Origin: Capitella teleta | Lineage: Eukaryota; Annelida; Polychaeta; Capitellidae | DNA length: 64,000 nucleotides | Direction: 5' to 3' | Assembly (NCBI GenBank): GCA_000328365.1 | Contig: KB308725.1 | Coordinates: 210,505-274,504 of the forward strand | Shown: in pieces, positions 58,164 through 64,000 of the stretch | How the letters are laid out: every line of letters begins with the position of its first letter | Numbering within the stretch: position 1 is the first letter of the stretch | The notes under the pieces: generated by a model | The model's database searches: none | What the model was told of the DNA's origin: nothing | What the model saw: only the letters and a program-made list of their open reading frames with translations | Position numbers and translations under genes: made by a program

Positions 58164-61100
58164 GGATATCAGAGAAAACACACAAAGGAAGAAGGGTATC
58201 TTGACCTCTCAATTAGCAAATAGGAGACTGCAGGAGGTAAATGCCCTTCGTTGTTTCTGCCAGCAGGCAAATGTCTGACAAGAAGGGAACAATTTCAAGA
58301 TCTGTTCTCGGTAAAATAGACTCGTGACAACTTGACAGGTTGCGCCTGTTCCTGCAAGGTGTAATATTTGCAAAGGTATCTTGTTTTCGCAGCTTTCGTA
58401 GAAATAATTAATTCACTTAGCAAGTGAAGTGAGTATCGATCGAATTAAAAAATGAATCAAAGGTTTTTTTGGGAATCATTTGAATGTTATCGTCTGTTTA
58501 AAGGGACAAGGTGCTAACGAAATGTTTCATCGAACAGAATCAATCCGTTGATCCGCGTGGGTCTTCAGGGTGCTGACATTTGCCTTCCGCCCTCCACCCT
58601 CCACACTCCCCTTATTGTATTATACCGCAATAGCCGGGATCTGGAACCGTCACAATGCCGACACCTGGGAATGCATTGGATGTAAATGAGCGATGATATT
58701 CAAATGAACAGGTATGCGTCATTGAATCCAAGGTGGCATTTCACTTCATCCAACATCAAAGATGATATGCCTGAAGTAAGGTACCAAACGTTCACCCTGT
58801 CTCTAGGTTCACGCGAATACACATTTCTAAAATCACATCAATTTATTAACACCCTCCCCACAAGAAGCAAGTTTCGAGGAATTTAAGGAATTCTTCGTAA
58901 AATGGACCCCTGGATTTTATAATAAACAGATAATCACATTATGTATGCAGTGACTCATCGTGATTCTATGAATGTTTTATTCAGCTATAAGTTGTGCGTC
59001 CTTTTATAATGGTAATGAGAGTGTTCATCACCTCAATGTACAACATTCAATCAAGATCACGTGGACGAACACATATGCGTGTCTTATATATTAAAACCTG
59101 AATGAAAGGGGCCGGGAGGGGGGGGTGTACGCCATAGATATGGAGACATGTTATATACCAGATAGGACAACGACCTATCATCCCTTTGTGTAAACAAAAT
59201 TAATCATTCGATCCTTTACAATTAGAGCCATTCGCACAAAATAAAAATAAGTATCTAACCAATACATATGCTTGTAAAATTCATAATGAATTATACTTTG
59301 GTACCATACACTGGAGAGACGAAACCAGGTCCGTTTTTGTTAAGAGATTATTAGTTTATGCACAATTTGAGGGTTTCTGGGGCGACGGAACCACAATATG
59401 CGATAATCGAGTTGACGAAAGGATAAAATCACAGGCAGCGGTTGGCGCGTAAGGATTTTAGGTGTGGCTCACACTTGGCGTCGTTTTCCTGTGATACGTT
59501 ACTTTGTAAACACATGTTTACATTTGATATAGATATAGCGAGTTAATTAACTGATTTTAATTTATTTTGGGGCTTGTCTGCATGCTAATCAAGGACAATG
59601 TTTCGAAGAATTGTGAATTGATCTGGTTCTCGAGTTTATAAAAGGACAACCACAAAGTTGATGTCCTCCAGATGGACATTTTTTTTTAGCCAGAGTCCTC
59701 TCTGATATAATATTAATATAGTAGCATCCGCGTCATCTATGTCGATTAAGGGTGACGTCACATTGCTAGCAAAAAAAAAAAAATATTATATATGTGGTAC
59801 ATGGATATTATTTGTATTTCTGTTCATTTCGTCATTCAGTATTCACATATCATCCTCCGGAATAAGCACAAACACATCTGGACATTAGGTAATCCAACGC
59901 CTTGTAAGGAGCGTGTCGAGGTCGACACAAAAGGAGAGCGACCTCGACATGAAACAATGGCAACATAACGAAAACGAGTGGCTTGCTTGGATATAACTTA
60001 GCACTCAATATACAACTTCCATTGTCCATCTCAGGCGTGTACTTTGAATCGGCATATTTCCCTATGACTCTCTTGTTAATATCAATCCTAGTGGATGAAG
60101 TCCAGAAGTACTGTCCAGTTACACTGGATTATGCAACGGTACATTTGTTTTTGTACAATCCGCGGTTACTTTGATTTGACTAAGTTTATGCGCCAGCGAA
60201 TCAGAAATCAGCAATTAATGTGCGAACTCGATTAGCTGAAATCCAGAGTAACGACGAAATGATTAAAAATCAGAATGCACGAACTGGCCGTCATGGTATA
60301 ATCATAAGTTCTTTGATTTAAGTTCTTTGTACTCAGTCGTATTTCGGTGGCGGAGTCATTGCATCCAAACCAATCACCAGAGTGAGCTTCATATCAGCAT
60401 AGACTAATGCGTAATTAGTCTATGATATCAGTCTGAGTATGTTGTACTAATTACATGTACTAGTAAATATTGCAGATTCCAGAAAAGACAATGATAAAGT
60501 TTTTGAATGATTTTCACAGAAGCTGGGAATAGCATTACACGATTGAATGAAGTTCGTGGCCCAACAATTGATTGAACACTAGTGTCTGATTATAGCGCCA
60601 CAGAGGATAGACGCGGAGGCCATGATTTTAGTTGTGATATGAACGGTGACGTGCTCTGATACCATAGAGGAATAATAATTAGTATTCTTCCTCAATGTCA
60701 ACGAAATAACTAGTAGGAGTCATAACAACGGTACATGTACCAGGAAGCAAAAGATGCGATTCATAACGTTTTAGAGCGAGCGCTCGATCCAGCGGTATTC
60801 TGAAACATAACGTTACAAATGCATATACACTGACAAACTGATCAGTCATAGCGCACACGTACAACCGCGCAGATGTTCTTCCGTGTCGAAGTAAATATAT
60901 CACAACACTACTAGTACTAGTAGTATCCTACTCGTGACTGTTACAGCGTTCACTGGCTCAGACTCTTTCAGAACAGCTGAAATGCTCATAAGTTATGGAT
61001 GAAAGATGGTTTACATTAGAGCGTCATCATTAAAGCTCAAAGTTCACCACAAATCCAATGAAAACATCATCACGTACGTGTAGTGAGTGATACGCGAGTC

Positions 61101-64000
61101 ACTGCTACACAATCAACAGGTATAAGTTTCCCTAGATGGCTCATCCCAGCATAGTTATCCCCACTTATAAGTGTAAATTTCCGGTCTGGGGCGTTTACGC
61201 AAAGTACAGGTCTGATCGAGATACGGGTTTCTTGCGCTAGCATGCAGGGGTTTGGTAAATATTCACCCATCATGGGCTTAGATCGGTAGCAGACCACCCA
61301 CATTACAAGGCACTTCAGTCGTTTACATGTACAAAATACAAAGGTCAGATTCACCTGATAAAGAGTATATAGAGACATGCATACGACAAGCCTCTTCATA
61401 GAACCCCTTCTCTTAGAATCGAGTTGTTAGCTTGGCAAAGGAACTCAAGGCGTGTTTCAAGGCATCCAAGAAGTGTTATTTAGCTAGCAGTAAATCTGTT
61501 TCAATTTGTCGTCTCCTGCTGATAGAAAGGAGGGTAAGTAATGGCGAACTGGAACCACTTGTAGCGGAAGAGGGGAAAAATAAAAATTCTAAAGGCAGAG
61601 AGCTAAGAAACAACATCGCCACGTGGGTGGGAGTTCTTCAGCCATTTAACATTATGTAGTATATGTAGCGATAACCGGGATGAAACACAATAAACATTCC
61701 TTTGGTGTGTCACCGGATCGCAAAAATACAACATAAATACAGTACATTGTAATCACACAAGGTGCGTTATGACTTGCACTAGAAGCGCCGAGCTTTTTTC
61801 CCGAGAGAGGCTGTCAAAGCAGGAACTTAAAAGGAAAACGCCTGGATGGCATTTACAATTTCCCCGTTTGACACTCGGAACAAGAAGGACAACTTTTTGG
61901 CGGAGTTCTCAGAAAGGATTTCTTTGGGTTTCGTTCAATGTGAGAAGCTGAACGGAGAACACAACTTAGGAGTCTCACGAGAATAAGGAGGCAGTTTGCA
62001 GAGTTCTCGTCAGGTCGCTTTACAACGCATTAAAAAACGATGGGAAGGAAGCAATAAATGGCACGAGGCATAAAAAGTTAATTAGGATCACAATAGTTTT
62101 TCAACTGTCTCCGGTGTTGGCAGATCATATGTAGCAATAATTTCCGCCGACGCATAATAATTGCATGCAATTTGATACTTCCATATGTTATAATCATAGC
62201 CAGGTGATAATGTATAAACTATTTACACCTTGATTTATCGACTCTTGTACCTACACAGAGGCAAACGCAAAGGGGAAAAATTGCACGTTAAATCGTTAAT
62301 CGTGGACTTGGTCTTGTCTTCCTGCAAAAGGAGACTTGACGATGATCAAATGAGAGCGTCAACCTAGCCACGAGAGAGAAGGAAATTGTATTCCTAATAA
62401 TTAATGGTTTCGTATAGAAAAACAAAACCATAAACGTCTCGAGAACAAAAGTGACTGTAGTGACGTCTTTTCCAACGGGTTGGACAAATATTTCGAAGAT
62501 GGTTTTATTGCTTGATCGTCGAGTAGTGCGTTGAACAGCTGATTGATTAGAGCTAAAGAAAATTATCCAAACCATATAGGAACGAGTGAGTAAAATGAGC
62601 GATTATTCAACCGCACCCTCCAAAGAAAGAATAAAATTAGCAAACGTCGCACAAATGGCGCTAAAAACTTCGACTTCACTCGACATAAAATTCATTAATT
62701 GGGGGAAAAGCTGCAAAAACTTCAAGAAACCTGGGTTGAAAGTAACAAAAATACGCAGAAGGGGCGCTCTATGGGGCGTTATCTCCAGAGTTAAGTCAAC
62801 GAGTATTTTACACAAAGATTCTCAATATCGGAATGGTGCATAAGAGAAAATAGCATATATCCAGGAAGAGGTAACCACCCTTCAAGGAGGGCTAAATGGG
62901 TCAGGTGTGTTTATCCGCAATGATGGCCAATAATTGGTGCTACAGCTATCCTTCTTCCGCACGTGTGACCTCGATTATGAGTGGACACCCAAGGGCATTA
63001 TCCGGGTGCCAATCGAATCACCAGGACCACGCGACTACACCTGGCACAGTGTCAATCGCCTTCGTTTTACCTGTGGCATTCAACTGTCGTGCATTTAGTG
63101 GGGCAGTTTTGATCAATTGAAGGACATATTATTTTCTGCATCGGATGTAACCGAAATTCATGTCATAAATAAAGAGACGTCTTTGGCCTTCACAACTGAC
63201 AAATTCTGCATCACCTTAATTGCTCTCCCTGCAGGTAAACTTTCCATCTAAGATTTGTGCGTTGACGCGTGTAAATATTACTTAATCACGATCGCTTATC
63301 GGGTTGGCTCGTTTTGGGGATACCTCGAGGCTTTCTTCCGCGCGGGACTAAACGGCCAGGGAGGCAGGAGGGTGCAGTCTCGGAATGCGGCCATCAGGGG
63401 TAATTGCTTCTACCCCCTTCCGTTCGTCGGTTTACAATCAGCACGTCTCATGCCATATCAGATTTTCATACAGATTAATCGATCTCAAAGTTATCACGCG
63501 AGGGATATTTTATACTAAGCGGCAAAAGAAATATCCAGGGATATTTCATATGCGGTCATGCTATATATTTACGTACGAACATCATCTGTAGCTGTGGGAA
63601 TCAATCAGTTGAACCATTTATACATTGAATACCCCTACAGAAAAAGGTCTTGGTCCAATAACAACAGATACATGCACACAGCATGGGATCCAGTAACAGC
63701 TCACTCCCATGTCCATGTCGCCTATTCAGCCGCAACTAGCTATGTCTTATCCTGCCCTTCATACGGATTCTTCTGTTGAGCCTATTCAAGAATTTTCAAT
63801 GAAGGGAGTGGTGCAGATGTTGTGTCAAATGCACGCAGACCTCGATCTAAATACAAAACTTCATGTTGCAATCCGAAGCAGAACAATCTGCCGAGGGTGT
63901 GTGCAGCTAAACATTGAAATATGGGCGACATCAACACTGAAACGTCTCGTGTAAACAAAACACAAAAGAAACGCACTGAAAGTAGATGGCTAACAACCTT
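58164..64000. other. Unannotated end of the window
   Basis: Nearly 6 kb of mostly AT-rich DNA. Short open frames on both strands have no recognisable family signal or consistent splice pattern. A G run lies near 59116-59125 and an A run near 59770-59782. AAAAGAAACGCACTGAAAG near 63964 resembles the Tc1-like end motif seen near 18134, and CGGCAAAAGAAATATCC near 63520 is weaker. These may be edges of transposons continuing beyond the window. Confidence 0.45.

Noticed and set aside
63960-63982. AAAAGAAACGCA-type motif, possible Tc1 terminal repeat
   Set aside because: Single end without a partner or transposase nearby; too short to call an element.

Overview
The window is animal nuclear DNA: multi-exon genes with GT-AG introns, two metazoan-only receptor families, and old transposon debris. 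The repeated octamer-like motif TAGGCCTA and the intron and repeat style suggest a marine invertebrate deuterostome, possibly an echinoderm or relative. That taxonomic guess is weak. Two runs of 50 N (17359-17408 and 57558-57607) are assembly gaps.

Two real genes can be built exon by exon, both on the minus strand and both with every reading-frame junction closing. The first (13785 down to 8093; 21 coding exons, 1070 residues) is an adhesion GPCR with an unusual ectodomain: signal peptide, leucine-rich repeats with N and C caps, a Ly6/uPAR three-finger domain, an unassigned segment, a hormone-receptor (HormR) domain, a GAIN domain with an intact GPS cleavage motif, and seven membrane helices. 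Most of its introns are only 48-115 bases. The second (45811 down to 21546; 22 coding exons, 1090 residues) is a natriuretic-peptide-receptor-type membrane guanylate cyclase: ligand-binding domain, one membrane helix, pseudokinase domain, dimerisation helix and a cyclase domain whose visible key residues are all present.

The most unusual finding is 10 kb upstream of the cyclase. A second, divergent signal-peptide plus ligand-binding exon (56671-55975, minus) ends in the same splice phase. No body exons were found between it and the first one. The simplest reading is one gene with two alternative first exons that give two ligand-binding heads on one catalytic body. A partial duplicate gene is the main alternative.

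The rest is intergenic and intronic DNA. Between 14.9 and 20.4 kb lies a transposon graveyard: a 5'-truncated LINE (minus), an inverted LINE 3' tail beside a long ATTT array, a TTAA-flanked MITE, a Tc1-like transposase 5' fragment and two more broken LINE pieces. A Tc1-like 3' fragment opens the window. A second, inverted copy of the same MITE lies at 57.6-58.2 kb, so the pair brackets the cyclase locus, and both N gaps fall in or against these copies. Stretches 0.3-8.1, 45.8-55.9 and 58.2-64 kb show no convincing gene. No RNA gene, CRISPR array, LTR element or other virus-like fossil was recognised.
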